Assembly: GCF_017591425.1 (NCBI RefSeq)
Contig: NW_024466599.1
Coordinates: 23,660,001-23,724,000, forward strand
Reading direction: 5' to 3'
From: Ochotona curzoniae
Taxonomy: Eukaryota > Chordata > Mammalia > Lagomorpha > Ochotonidae
Length of the DNA stretch: 64,000 bases
Notes under the pieces: model-generated
Seen by the model: the letters and a program-made list of their open reading frames with translations, nothing else
The model's database searches: none
Told to the model about the DNA's origin: nothing
Shown: piece after piece, positions 43,761 through 55,800 of the stretch
Numbering within the stretch: the stretch's first letter is position 1
Layout: each line of letters starts with the position of its first letter
Position numbers and translations under genes: made by a program

Positions 43761-43831
43761 CAATTGCCTCTTGATGCTCTAAATGAAATGTTATGCAAAT
43801 ATTTGCTACATGTATCCCTTGCAATCACATT

Positions 43832-43882
43832 TTAATGTAAGTATGCATTTTAATGTAAGTATGTAATGTAAGTATGCATTTC
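43832..43882. repeat. short tandem repeat, ~18-bp unit
   Basis: Three copies of 'taatgtaagtatgcattt', the middle one shortened to 'taatgtaagtatg'. Confidence 0.85.
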
Positions 43883-44739
43883 ATCGCCTGAGTTTCACAG
43901 TGGGTGCCCCTAAGTGAAACACACTTTTTTTTAATAGTAAACACTTTAATAACTTTGTAGTTAACTTTTAGAGACGGCACACACTTAAAATAATTTCTTA
44001 GATTTTCTTCATGTAGGTAACATTGTAAACTAACTCTCATCCTTTTAGGTTAGGATTTACTGTTTTGTTTCATTAAAATCTCTTCACTAATAATTAAATC
44101 AAAATGAAGCCAGTGTCTCTGAGTTCTTACAGCAGTCTAACTTGGAACTGGTCATTTTTAACACCAGATGAACTAGCTTCACTGAAAACCAATTCTGAAG
44201 CAGGTAAGGAAACCTTAAGGGAATTAGCGAGGACAGTGGCCAGTGCCTTGGAAAACACTACATGCAATATTAACTGCAAAGTTTTTGTTTTGAGGACTCC
44301 ATGGGACTTTTCACACATTTCCCAAATACTTGGTCAATAATTTTTTGAGTTCCTCACACACACAAAAAAAAGACACCCAAAAACTAGTATGATTTAATAA
44401 GTGCTAGATACATTTGATTTGAATTACTAAAGATTCTAGCAAGCAACACTTCTGGATTATTAAAGACGTTCAAGTACTCAATATACACATATTGTTAACT
44501 TCCTTGTTTCAGAACCTTGTGAGTACATTTCACTTCATTAGATTTTCACTATTTTCTCTTCTTGGTGAAACTCTGGAACTAGTCTTGAGTATTTACTTTG
44601 TCCTGTTCACTCTTTCACTCTTTCTGTATCAGAAGTCTGACTTCAGTGTTTACTGTTGACAAGATTGCCACAATGTAATAATGGTGGTTCCCCAGTTCAC
44701 TGAATTTCTCTGTAGAACAGGAATTTTTTTATGACAACT

Positions 44740-44860
44740 CCGGAGCCAGATGGCCTTGTGTTGATACCAACTCCCCTCGTTACTAGCAATGTGGGCAAAG
44801 CTAGTCAATCATCCTGGCTTCATTATCCTATGAGCAAGAAAAAGGCTCTAGAATCAGACA
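44740..44860 (+). repeat. possible MIR fragment
   Basis: 'ccggagccagatggccttg' and 'agcaatgtgggcaaagc' resemble the MIR 'gagccagactgcctggg ... ctgtgtgaccttgggcaag' order. Confidence 0.45.
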
Positions 44861-45299
44861 CCATGCCTGTCAGACCAAAGACATTTCAGAGTGTAACCTC
44901 TTTCCACATATTAAATTTTTTCCCATTACACATCTTCCACAAATTATAGCCAGAAAAAAAAGTGACACACAGAAGCAATCTGACTGTAGTTACCATTTAC
45001 CATAGATAAGCATGGTGCCACGGGTTGACAGCAGTTTCCTCTGAAATTTAACTACTTAGAATAGCTGACTTGGTTAGCATAACTCTTCGGTTACAACTTT
45101 TTACACATTAAGCTAGGGTACAGGTCACTCTGTATGGAGACTATGTTGGGTTTAATTTATCACCCACCAATGGAGACAAGTTTAATCTTAACAATTTAAC
45201 AGTCTGAATAAGCAGCAATAAATGTTTACTAAACTTGTACTTCCTTACCACTATTTCCTTACTTTGTGACCTTTGCCCATCCAACTGAAATGACTATTC

Positions 45300-45582
45300 A
45301 AGGGCCGGGTGTTGTGACACATGGGTAAATTGTTCTTGGGATGCCCTGCATTGCATATTGGATTTCTGGTTATGCTACTTGTGATCCAGCTTCTAGCTAA
45401 TGTGAACGGAGAAGCAGAAGATGGCTCAAATACTAGCATCACTGCCACCCACATGGGTGACCCAAATGCTTTTGGCCTGGTCCAACTCAGTCTGCTTCAG
45501 ATACTTGGGAATTAAGCAGAGAAAAACTATCTCTGTTTTTCTCTGCTTTTTCAGTAGATGAAAGAAATAAACATTAAAAAAC
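45300..45582 (+). mobile_element. lagomorph SINE, forward, worn
   Basis: 'agggccgggtgttgtgacac', 'tttctggttatgctacttg', 'gccacccacatgggtgacc', tail 'gaaagaaataaac'. Confidence 0.8.
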
Positions 45583-45589
45583 TAACAAT

Positions 45590-48025
45590 TATTCCAAGAT
45601 TCCATCCATGGTCTACTTGTTTCCCTGCACTTTGGTGGTTTAATCCTGAATCAACAATTCCAAGACTGTTCCAACACTGTCAATCAGAACCACGATCATG
45701 CCCAAAATTCTTAAGATGAAGTTTTCATAATCATTCTCCAAAACCCTTTTTCCCATGTTATACATTTTGGTTACAATTAATGCAATCATAATCCTCACAT
45801 AACCAGAGGTCCTACTAAACAGATTCATTTTAAACTGTAATGCCTCCTAATTTTTTCCTGCACCTGTTATCTGTACCCATTAGGTACCTTGGTATGGTTG
45901 TTTACTTATATTACAATTATCTATGGTTGTGGCTCTGTTCCTTGGTCTTTGCCAAGGTGGAGTCTGCCTAAAATATCTTTGTACCTCAACACAACAGTAT
46001 TGAGTTGAAACAGGCATGCAGATTTCACTGAACTGAACTGGAAGATCTTTTCCTTTGTGAAGATAATATAACTTAAAATCATCCCAAATTGACCTTTTAA
46101 TTTGCACCCAATGCCTCATTTGCTTTGCGTAGGAAATGATTTTACTCAGGAATTTCTATCAACAGTTACATTTAATGCAACTTCTTAACCAACTGCAAAT
46201 TTGCTGGTGAACCAAAATGTGCAAGTTGATAATTTCAAACACTGATATGCATATCTGCTTCAATTGGTGTTTTGAACCCTTGGAATACATTAATGTGCAA
46301 CAATGCAGAAATGTTGCACTTAATAATGAAAACAAGTACTGCCAGTTTTATCTTAGCCATGCTAGGGAGGTATAAGAGAAACAAGCAAGGAAAGTCTTAT
46401 TTAAAGGCTAGTATCTCTGAGATGTAATGTTATTTTCTCAATTCAGCAAACTCAATGGCATTGTTTAAAAAATTTATCAAACACTCTATTATTTAAGATG
46501 TGCATAGTCAAATACATGCACATTAAAAACATATTTTCAAAAGTTTATAAAATTGGTAAATAAAGTATCTAGAAAGGTAGAATAGGCAAAAATTAAAACA
46601 AAAAATATATAAGAATGTAGGTGATTTGGGTATTGGGATGTCAATAAGTATAGACAGAAATCATTTCAAATGCTCTCCTCCAGCAAGAATTTATTTAACT
46701 TTATTCTATGTCTATCACAGTTGGATATTAACTTGGTGTGGATCTAGAGCAAGGAACAAAAATTAGTATGAGGATTTTCACATAGAACACTGACAAATTC
46801 TGTTCTAGTTCCTGGTATTAGAGGGAAAGAAAGCTTTCACAGAAAGTCCTGCATTACTGTGCTGTGTATAAGAGATAATATTTTTAAGATTTCATGTCAA
46901 AAATTCCCTTCTACAACTTTGATTTGAAATTCCTACATGCACATCCTCTCCAAGTTATATACTGCAAGTTAGGTATGTAATATCAAAAGACACTCTATAA
47001 AATCTGACAACTTTAATGTAAAGACAGCTGGTGGCTTGTAGTATCCTATTTCCAGAGAACTTAACCTATGGTAAACAGGACAAACTCTAACCCTTAAAGG
47101 CTTCATCACAGAAGGGGAAAAAATCTAGTGTGAAGCAGATAATGAGGAAGCAAATGTCAGAGCTTCTCATGGAGAAATGTGTCATTTACATTCTTTCATC
47201 TAATACTTTAGAGAGCAATTTATTGCGGTCAAAATGAAACTGTATTTGTCAAAGGAATGAAATGTGTTTGGTATGTCTATTGTGGCGTCAGAGGGCTACA
47301 TGTGAATAAGTCCTCTCACGTGTACCGTTTTAAGATATAAACCCTCAAGAATTATTTTTCTAACAATTGTTTTATTAGCAAACAAACTTACCTAATAGCA
47401 TAAACAGACCAGCACCTAAAATATGCAAGACTGAACATAAAGACTTAATTAAATTTAATAAACAATATGAGCATTTTAGAGTGGTAAATATTAGCTGGAA
47501 AACGAATAGGTGAAGGACTGAAGTAGTCTCTCAATGATGGTTCAGTTATTGGAACAACGTTTTCATAACAGCAAGTAGAATGTTTTGAATGTCAAAACAC
47601 GCTTTGATTCTTTAAAAAAAAAGTCCAATTTAGGAGAAAGATATAATTCCTCTTGAATAAGCAAGTATTTTAAGCTCACTTTCATTCAGAAAGAACAAAG
47701 AAACATGGTAACACAAAAACCCTACAAAATTAGGGACTTAAAAAAAAAAATTTACCTTTGCCTAATACGTGGAGCAACAGCTACACCCAGTGGTGAGAGA
47801 TGGTAGTAGTTCATTTTTCTAGCAATTAGAAGGTAAGTGCAGAAATAGTCACTTCTTACTTGGAGGTTTCAGGGAAAGGGTTACCTTTCACTATAAATTG
47901 AAGGAAACACTTGAGAAACACTTGAGAACCTAGGACGTTGGGAACGAAGGTCCTAGGCCAGAAGCTCGACACAAGTACCCAAAGTGATTTATTTTGAAAA
48001 AGTAGCTAAAATAAAACTCCAACCA
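45590..48025. other. intergenic before the FAM98A 3' end, no recognised element
   Basis: AT-rich, non-coding in appearance. Contains a small perfect tandem 'aaacacttgag' x2 near 47908. Confidence 0.4.
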
Positions 48026-48029
48026 GAGA

Positions 48030-49160
48030 CAGAACTTACAGATACTTTATTGCTCACCTTTCACACACAGCACACCTCCAGCCATTTTCTTTCACAGCTT
48101 GACAATGTTTACGAATACAAAAACCCAGCAAGAAGCATCAGGTCATGGAGATGTCGGTAAAGGAGAATGTAACACGTCAACTCAGCCAGGCTTTCGTTTT
48201 CTGCAGCAATAATAAAGGGCCTCCTGCACTAAGCAGAATTCTGTTTTACTTTGTAGTGCACTTCTTCCATTACAAAAAAGTCTGCCTAGAGCAAACTAAC
48301 TTGTATTTGCTGAGCCAGTGGTATCAACTCATGCATAAGACAAATTTCGGTTTGCCATTTCTTCCAGCAGATTTCAAGTAAAAACAAGTTGCGGGAAGGA
48401 CTTGTTTTTGGATGGATGCAGGTCAGTTTGATTACTTAACTAAATGCCTACCTGTACTACAGGTTCACAACTCGAGTTTGCTTTATTGTGTTTATGGATT
48501 TGGGCCACGTTCAAGGTTTTCAGAGTTGAGTGTCGGTACACGATTTGACCAAATGAATAAGGCTACTCAATGTGCTATTTGGAGAAGAGCTCACTTAACA
48601 GGAACCGACGACAGTTCTATCACGAAGCCAATGTGGCATGTCTCTGAATAAAAAGCCAATCAGGGCAGAACTGTGCTTGGAAAACAGGCATCAGAACACT
48701 TTACACAAAACACACAGAAATGGACTGTTAATGAGGAAGCATCCTAGTGGTACACATAAAAAAAAAAATCTAGGTGAATCCTCATTTTCAAAACTGTGTA
48801 TTAAAAACATGAAAACTACTTGTTCAAGTAATTTTTCCAAAACATAATGTATGTCCTGACTCTGGATCTACTGGTCAATCAAAGGCAGATATAACTACCT
48901 TCTTGAAAAATTTTTTCCACTGAAAGTAGAGATGTTGTTTTATGTGTTTCTCAAACAGCATTACGTAAATCGGTTTAAACAACCAACCAAAAAAAAAAAA
49001 AAAACCCAGAATAGAATGAAGACTTACACAAATGCTTTTGCCAAGCAGGAATGCCTGCCACCTACAGTCTTTCATTGATTCCGAACAGGTGCTGGATTCA
49101 GGATTCTGGAACTAAGTTTCTATTACTTGAGCTCTAAGCAACATGTAAGTTTCTGTAGCC
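48030..49160 (-). other. FAM98A: FAM98A 3' untranslated region
   Basis: From the stop codon down to about 20 bases past the AATAAA at 48046-48051 (- strand), roughly 1.1 kb. The length is inferred from the signal, not from transcripts. Confidence 0.6.
48046..48051 (-). terminator. FAM98A: poly(A) signal AATAAA of FAM98A
   Basis: 'tttatt' on the + strand. It is a canonical signal about 1.1 kb below the stop. Other candidates exist nearer the stop codon, so use is inferred. Confidence 0.5.
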
Positions 49161-49820
49161 TCAACTAGTGTAGTGTCTTCCCTGTCCAAATCCAGAATGG
49201 TTATACTGGTAACCTCCGTGCTGGAAGTGCTGCTCAAACTGACCCCCTTGGTGATATGTCTGGCCTCCTCTTCCTCCCCAACCCCCTCCTTGGCCTCCAC
49301 GTCCGCCTCGGCCTCCACGACCACCTCGGCCCCCACGACCTCCACCTCGATCACCGTGATGCCCACCATCCTGGTATCTATTGTCCTGCTGGTATCCGCC
49401 ACCCTGGTATCCACTTCCTGTATATGAAGATGCTTGGAAGCCACCATAACCCCCACCTTGATAGCCACCACTGTGGCCACCATGATAGCCACCTGGCTGG
49501 AAGCCTGAATCACGGTAGCCACCATCTTGGTAGCTACCTCCTCCACTCCCTCCATCAGTCCAGCCTCCTTGGTGTTTATTTCCTCTTCCTCCCCCTCGGC
49601 CACCGTGGTCATAGCCACCGCGTCCACCTCGCCCTCCTCCTTGTTCGTGACCACCTCGTCCTCCGTAGGAGGAATGTTCATAACCACCTCTCCCTCCTCC
49701 TCGGCCTCCTGCTTGCTGCTGAGGGCCATCTTGCCTTTTCTGCCACGGCGGCATCTCTGGAGGTGGAGGTTCGATTTCGTTGGGTCTACCTCCTCTGTCT
49801 GGCACCCTGCCCATCAACAC
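49161..49820 (-). CDS. FAM98A: FAM98A coding exon 8 (RGG/GGY-rich tail)
   Basis: 660 nt including stop, in phase 0 from VLMGRVPDRGG to GQGRHYTS. About 40% Gly with arrays of RGG, GGY and HGG; an 18-residue array GGRGGRGGRGGRGGQGGG lies near the end. RGG tails bind RNA and are PRMT1 targets (family knowledge). The triplet bias leaves two other frames and the opposite strand open for long distances, giving false ORFs. Confidence 0.97.
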   Translation of the reverse strand: MLMGRVPDRGGRPNEIEPPPPEMPPWQKRQDGPQQQAGGRGGGRGGYEHSSYGGRGGHEQGGGRGGRGGYDHGGRGGGRGNKHQGGWTDGGSGGGSYQDGGYRDSGFQPGGYHGGHSGGYQGGGYGGFQASSYTGSGYQGGGYQQDNRYQDGGHHGDRGGGRGGRGGRGGRGGRGGQGGGWGGRGGQTYHQGGQFEQHFQHGGYQYNHSGFGQGRHYTS

Positions 49821-52800
49821 CTACGAAATAAGACAAGTATTTTAGGTTAGCTTTATTGTATAAACAAAAATCAGTGTTTCCGAAATAAAACGAAAGGTAC
49901 TGTAATCACCTTATTGATGGCACAGGCTGTCTTTTCTCTAATGGAGCCACTGCTTGTCCTTAAAATCTTTGACAAATCTTGTCTTGCAGCCAAAAGATGT
50001 GCAACAGAAATCGTACTTTTAGGGGATAGGACTGAACGCTTTGGCTGGTAAACCTTGGCTAGTTTTTCTGTCTGACTCTGTAAAAGTAAAATATTTAAAG
50101 AAAAATATCAATTTTCAAAATGACATAAGAAACATTCGTGTTAAACTCATTTCAAAAATGTTGGTTTTTTAGAATTATATTTTACATTAAAAAAATTTGA
50201 GAGGCAGAGAAAGATAGGAGTACAACTGAGCTCCCGACTGTTGGTTCTTTTCTCACAAACTTCCCAGCACTGAGGTGCAGACCCGGCCAGGAGCACAGAA
50301 GGAAATTCATGTTTCCTATGTGGATAGCAGGGACCCAATGATCTAATGGTGTACATTGGGAAGAAGCTGGAGTCAGGAGCTTGAGCTTGGAATCAAGCCC
50401 ATGTGTTCCAATGTGGATGGGCATATTGACCACTAGGTTCATACTGGTTCCAGTAATTCTGCTTTTTGAATAATTTTCCCATTTTAGGTTTCCATGAGGT
50501 AATGTATATTTCTAAATATCCAAGACTTCTACCAAGATTTTTTCATTTAAACTGAAATAAAATTTATGTTATACCAGAATTTTCAATTCTGTGTAGACAA
50601 GCCTTAAGAACTGGTCCATACTAAATTCGAAATGTTTCTAACTTCAATTAGCAAATTAAATTGTTAGCTTAAAGTACATAATTGAAGACAAGCTATTATT
50701 TCTGATAAAAGTAACTGTGAGTCATTTGTGTTGAAAAATATCAAAGTAATCAACTTGCTGCACTGATTGCTGCACTCAGATGTTGCCTGGAATGTGTTTG
50801 TAGCAACTTCAACAATGACCACCACAAAGGCAAGGTAAAAGGTTTATATAGCATTTGAATTCTTTATAAGAAAGCTTTCATAGAGGAGGAAATGCAAATA
50901 ACTATAATTCACATCAGATTTATATGCTGCACAATGACTCAAAACTTATCTAAAATCATATCTGATCCTCACCACTACAAATCTGCTAGCAGTCAAGGAA
51001 AAGATTTATAGGATGCAAACTCTTGACTATGGTTGTATTCCAGTTACAAATCAATCTGAGCTAAAACAACATTTTCCAAAGATTTAAAGTAAAGACTCTA
51101 TAAAAAGCATTCCTTTTAATTATCAAATATTTCATTTCTGCTCCTGATAAACAAATTAAATTTTATTTCCTCCTACTATAATCCACCCTGATAAAATAAA
51201 CAGTCCTTTAATTCTTAACTACTGCTGCATGTTCAGGAATAAAGGAATTTCCAACAGACATTCTTTCTTCTCAAAAAATAAGTATTTTCATTACTGCCAA
51301 ATAAATGAAAGAATTACTAGTTGATAACTCACTAAAAAATTCCTATGTATCTCCTGTGTGGTTCTCTTGTAATTTTTATTATATCTAACTTGTCTAGATG
51401 TTTAGGAAGCATGTCTATAAATGTTCTGCTTTTGTAAATTATTTAATGTATACCTTAGCTCTGTCAGACCAGCCAAAGGACTGCACAGTGACATCCAAAC
51501 GTTTGATCAGCAGCTTTCTTCGGACTTCGTACTCATTGGCTATGGCTTGGTTAATTGCTTCTATTTTTTCCTGAAGAAAAATTTAAAAGCCCAGTTAGCA
51601 ACCAAATCTGCTTGATTTCCTGTTCTGAAGAGCAGAAATTTTATCTATTTCTTTGGTTAAAAAACTGCAACTCTGAGATTTAACACATATAATCCCTTTC
51701 ACACAATACACCAAGAGTTAGAGAAATGATAGGCCAGTTCTCACAGGACCTGCCCCCACACAACAGCCAAGTCTTGAAAATAATAAAGATGTAAAGTACA
51801 AAATCCTTCATTAGCTTTCTCATCATGCAGTGTGTGAAGCTCAGCACAGTGAAGGTTTTGGCTTGAAAGAAATCCACTTGGCAACAAGAAACATGTATCA
51901 CATGGAACTTTGCTTTATTTTCATCAGCTGTGTGAAGTATTTACAAATTATGAGAAAATTATGCTAACTTTATGCAAATTAATTATTTTGTATAAAAATA
52001 CTGAGAGACTTATTTTAAGGATGTGGATCAAGAAGGTGACAACCTCAGAAAACACACTTTAAAAAGGGGAAGGCATGAAGTATGGACAAAGATCATGAAG
52101 CGGATGGATGACACGTCATAGTCCACTCAGTGACTACTCACCCAGTGGGCTGGTCCCATCGGCTTCTTCAGCAAAGGCTTTCCCACGTGATTAGGTGGAA
52201 CTTTTGCTAACGTTTCCTTTAACTGACACAAAGACATAAATAAGTGAATGAAAAAATCCAAAAGCAACATATATCCTCCTCATCTTCCTAATTCTCATCA
52301 CATCTTGCCATCAAAAGAAGATTCCTGACAGAGGCAAAGGTGGAGGATGTTTTGAAATGTCAATGTAATGGACAGGACCCACAGGATAAACACACTCACT
52401 TGTCCCACTCCTCACAAGCCTATAGGAGCATGATTCCTTCAGTGCACCCTGGACAGTGCCTGACAACAGCAGGCACTCAATAAACATTTGCTGTATAGAT
52501 GAATGAACACACAGGAAAATAGACTGTGGATACATTGCTGCTCCCCTACAGAGCTCAGCCAAATGTGGGCACCCTGGTGTGTACCCCACAATGCACATGT
52601 GGTAAGTCTTAGAATACAGCAGATATGCAAATATCATTGTCTTCTATACACTGTTACACTAGGTTGTTCCTAGTCAATAATATAATATTAACTATGTGGT
52701 ATAAAACATGCTAATTTATTTCCATAGACTGTAGTAACATCCACAAATCGAGTTTGCTAATTGAACTACATAAAACCCAAAGTAATTGGATTAAGAAACA

Positions 52801-55800
52801 AAAATGGTGACATTCTTTTCTGTCTAGTCAATGGGGAGAGTGGTAACATTTAATTAGGAACAAATACATCAAAGTTCAATGATTAAAAAATTTTGAAAAG
52901 AACCTCAATTTCAATTGTTTTTACATTCCGTTTTAGCTTAGAAACTAAGTATAAGGCTTCCTCTTGAAAAAGAACATGTTAAAATGCTAAAAGATTAAAA
53001 TACTAATTTCTCTTTAAGGTATGTAGGATTTAAAACCAAAAATTCATTTAGTAACAGTTACTTAATAATATGCACATCAGATTCCCATTAAGAGAAATTA
53101 ACTTAATGTTAATTTCAAACAAATGTAGGACTATGCCTTTGATACACTACAATCTGGTACTAAAGGTCTTACTTTTTTTTCAATCCCGCTGAAGAATTGG
53201 AACATAGTTATATTGGCTGGAGGTTTGGACATTCCTAGAGCAATACATATGCCTTTCAACTCTTGAAAGACCTCACTACCGCCTCCTTCTTGAGCTTTTT
53301 TTGGAGGAGCATTCACACAGAGCATTCTGGCAGCTTCTAGTTCTGAGATGAGGTATGCTGAAGTAAACAAAATAAAATTTCAAAATGAGATACAACTATA
53401 ATTAATAGTCATAAGTCTAGAGTCACAACTCTATAGACCTAAGGATAAGTAACTTTTAAAGCTGCAAGAATGGGTAAAACCAAGAAAGACAATCCATTTT
53501 TACCTGCAAATGACATAATATAAAAACTGGTTATATAATTCAGTTATCTAATCAACAAACAATGTTTAAAAGTCAATTGAAAGTAACTCATTCAAGGTAG
53601 AGTACTTCAAAAATTTGGAGTCTTCCAGTCCACTATTAAGAAACTTCCAGAACAGGGGTTAGCGTCTGTTAAGGAAAAAAAAAAACTTGCAAAAGGTAGC
53701 AGCTTGACCAAGTTTTAGTGACAACTAATAATTTTTTTTAGCTTTTTTTTTAAGCATCTGTGAGCACCAGTTATACAACTACTTTGACCTCATTTCTCCC
53801 AACAATTGGGAAACCTGTCCAGAGTCGGTATGAAATAACATTTTCGGGGGGGAAATCGAAGTTTAATTTACAGGAGAAGTGGAGAAGCCCTGAAGTCCCC
53901 TGAAATCCATTTCCTATGATCCCCAGGATTGTTTTTCCGCTCTGTGGCAAGAAAGTCCTTCCCTTCTCCCTATTCCCCTCAAACAACAAAACTTTCTAGT
54001 TAGGATTTTCCTAGCATCTCCCTTGTGGTGTATCAGCCCCTTGTGATGTTTCAGTTGGGTATAATGAGTGCTACAATATGCTTCAGGTATTTCAGCAGAA
54101 GGCATGAATATTAAATCCCATTCCTTTAACCCTTCCAATGACATTTAAGTTTTTATGATTAATACTCATTTGAATCTTAAGATTTCAGGTTATGTGACAA
54201 AGTTAGGTCCTTCCCAACAATGTGAAAAAAAATATATTTTTTTACATTTTTTTTTTCTAGGCTCTTAGCTCTCATCAGAAACACAACGGAAAGATCAGCC
54301 TGAATATGTCATTTACTGTATCCAAGGTGTAATGTTAGAAGGGCCATCCTTTTGGCAGATAGTTTCTGAAAAGCTGCCAACTCCTATCCTAAAACAATAA
54401 ACACAGCTATGCTTCTGCAAACGTCACTCTAAATGGGCTTGATAAAAATCATAATGTGTCCCATATAACAAATTGTACTTAGGAGTTAAAACATCAATAC
54501 AACAAACACCCCACTGTTAGTAAACAATGTTTCACTAGAACACTGTTGCAACTCATTTATTTATAAGCTGTCTCAGACTGCTTTCATGCTACGACAGCAA
54601 AACCGAGCAGTTAAGACAGATACTCTCTCCACAAAGTCAAAGATAGTTGCCAACCCTTGTTCTAGAAAATCTTACTTTATGTGATTTAATAAACTGGTTT
54701 TCTAAATTTGGGACAACATCATTTAAGCATTCACAAAATAAATTCACCAATATAATTACCATAAAAAATTTTATCATTTTAATTGATGTGTTCAGAATAC
54801 TAGGAAAGGCATTTGAGAAATAACAAAAGCAAAAGATTATTGTTACTGATGATCTAGTTGATACTAAAGAAAAAAATGAAGATAGCTGAGTAGTTTTAAC
54901 ATTAGGAATGCAGATGCTTAACTTAATTCACCAAGGGAAATAACTTGAGACCCATAATGGGTCAATCACTAGCCAAAATGTTCATTAATTTGATGTATGA
55001 GAATTTTTCTACCACTTATTCGGACTGTCCTAAATATTATCCTAACAATTCTAATGAGGTTGGTTGGTTTCCCCTCCAAAAAATACATTGTGATGGTAAG
55101 ATCCAAATTAGTGCAATATGGGTGCTAAGAAGAAGTAAAATTACAGCATTAGAACACAACAATTTATACTTGAACAGATGAGAAATATTTACACAGAGCA
55201 AGCAGAAATGAGCACACATACATAAATGTTAAAATGAAAGAAAAGGTTCCAAACTAGGGAATATTTTTCAAAGGGAAAAAGGTACAAGCAAAGAGAAAGA
55301 AGAGTTCAGAAATGGTGTATAGTGATGTATGCATGAAGACATTTAAAACTGAGTAACCTTTAGTTGATTTAGTCATTTAGTTGAGGAGCAAATAGTTGTA
55401 TATTCTTGAAAAGCTTTTGGGGTGATAGCACATTAAAATAGAGTCTATACTTATGACCCTGAGTCCAAAATAGGGGTCAGTGCAGTCTGCTTAAAGAAAC
55501 AGGAAAGAGTTAAAAACATTTCATAAAGATTTACAGTCAAAGTGCTTTTTATATGCATCCATGCTAAAACAGGGTAACCTCTGAGCTCTTTGGAAGAATT
55601 AGCTACTCCACAGGGCTGTTATCTTCCCAGAGAACACACTCTAAGTGCCAGATGTTACTGGTACAAATAAACAATGCTGAAAAGGAAAAACCGATTGAGT
55701 ACTTCTTGAATCAGTTATAGAAATTATACAATTTAAACAATATTGCATGAATGTATAAGATTATATGTGGCAATATCAGTATCTTAAACTGTATTTACCT

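Noticed and set aside
44104..44340. 78-codon open frame followed by a good donor-like 'caggtaagg' at about 44201
   Set aside because: No acceptor, no known protein match and no neighbouring exon; a chance frame in intergenic DNA is more likely.
49256..49831. 191-codon open frame on the + strand, opposite FAM98A exon 8, His/Leu-rich
   Set aside because: It is the complement of GGN/CGN-rich codons, which rarely give stops. No domain, no splice context and no promoter.
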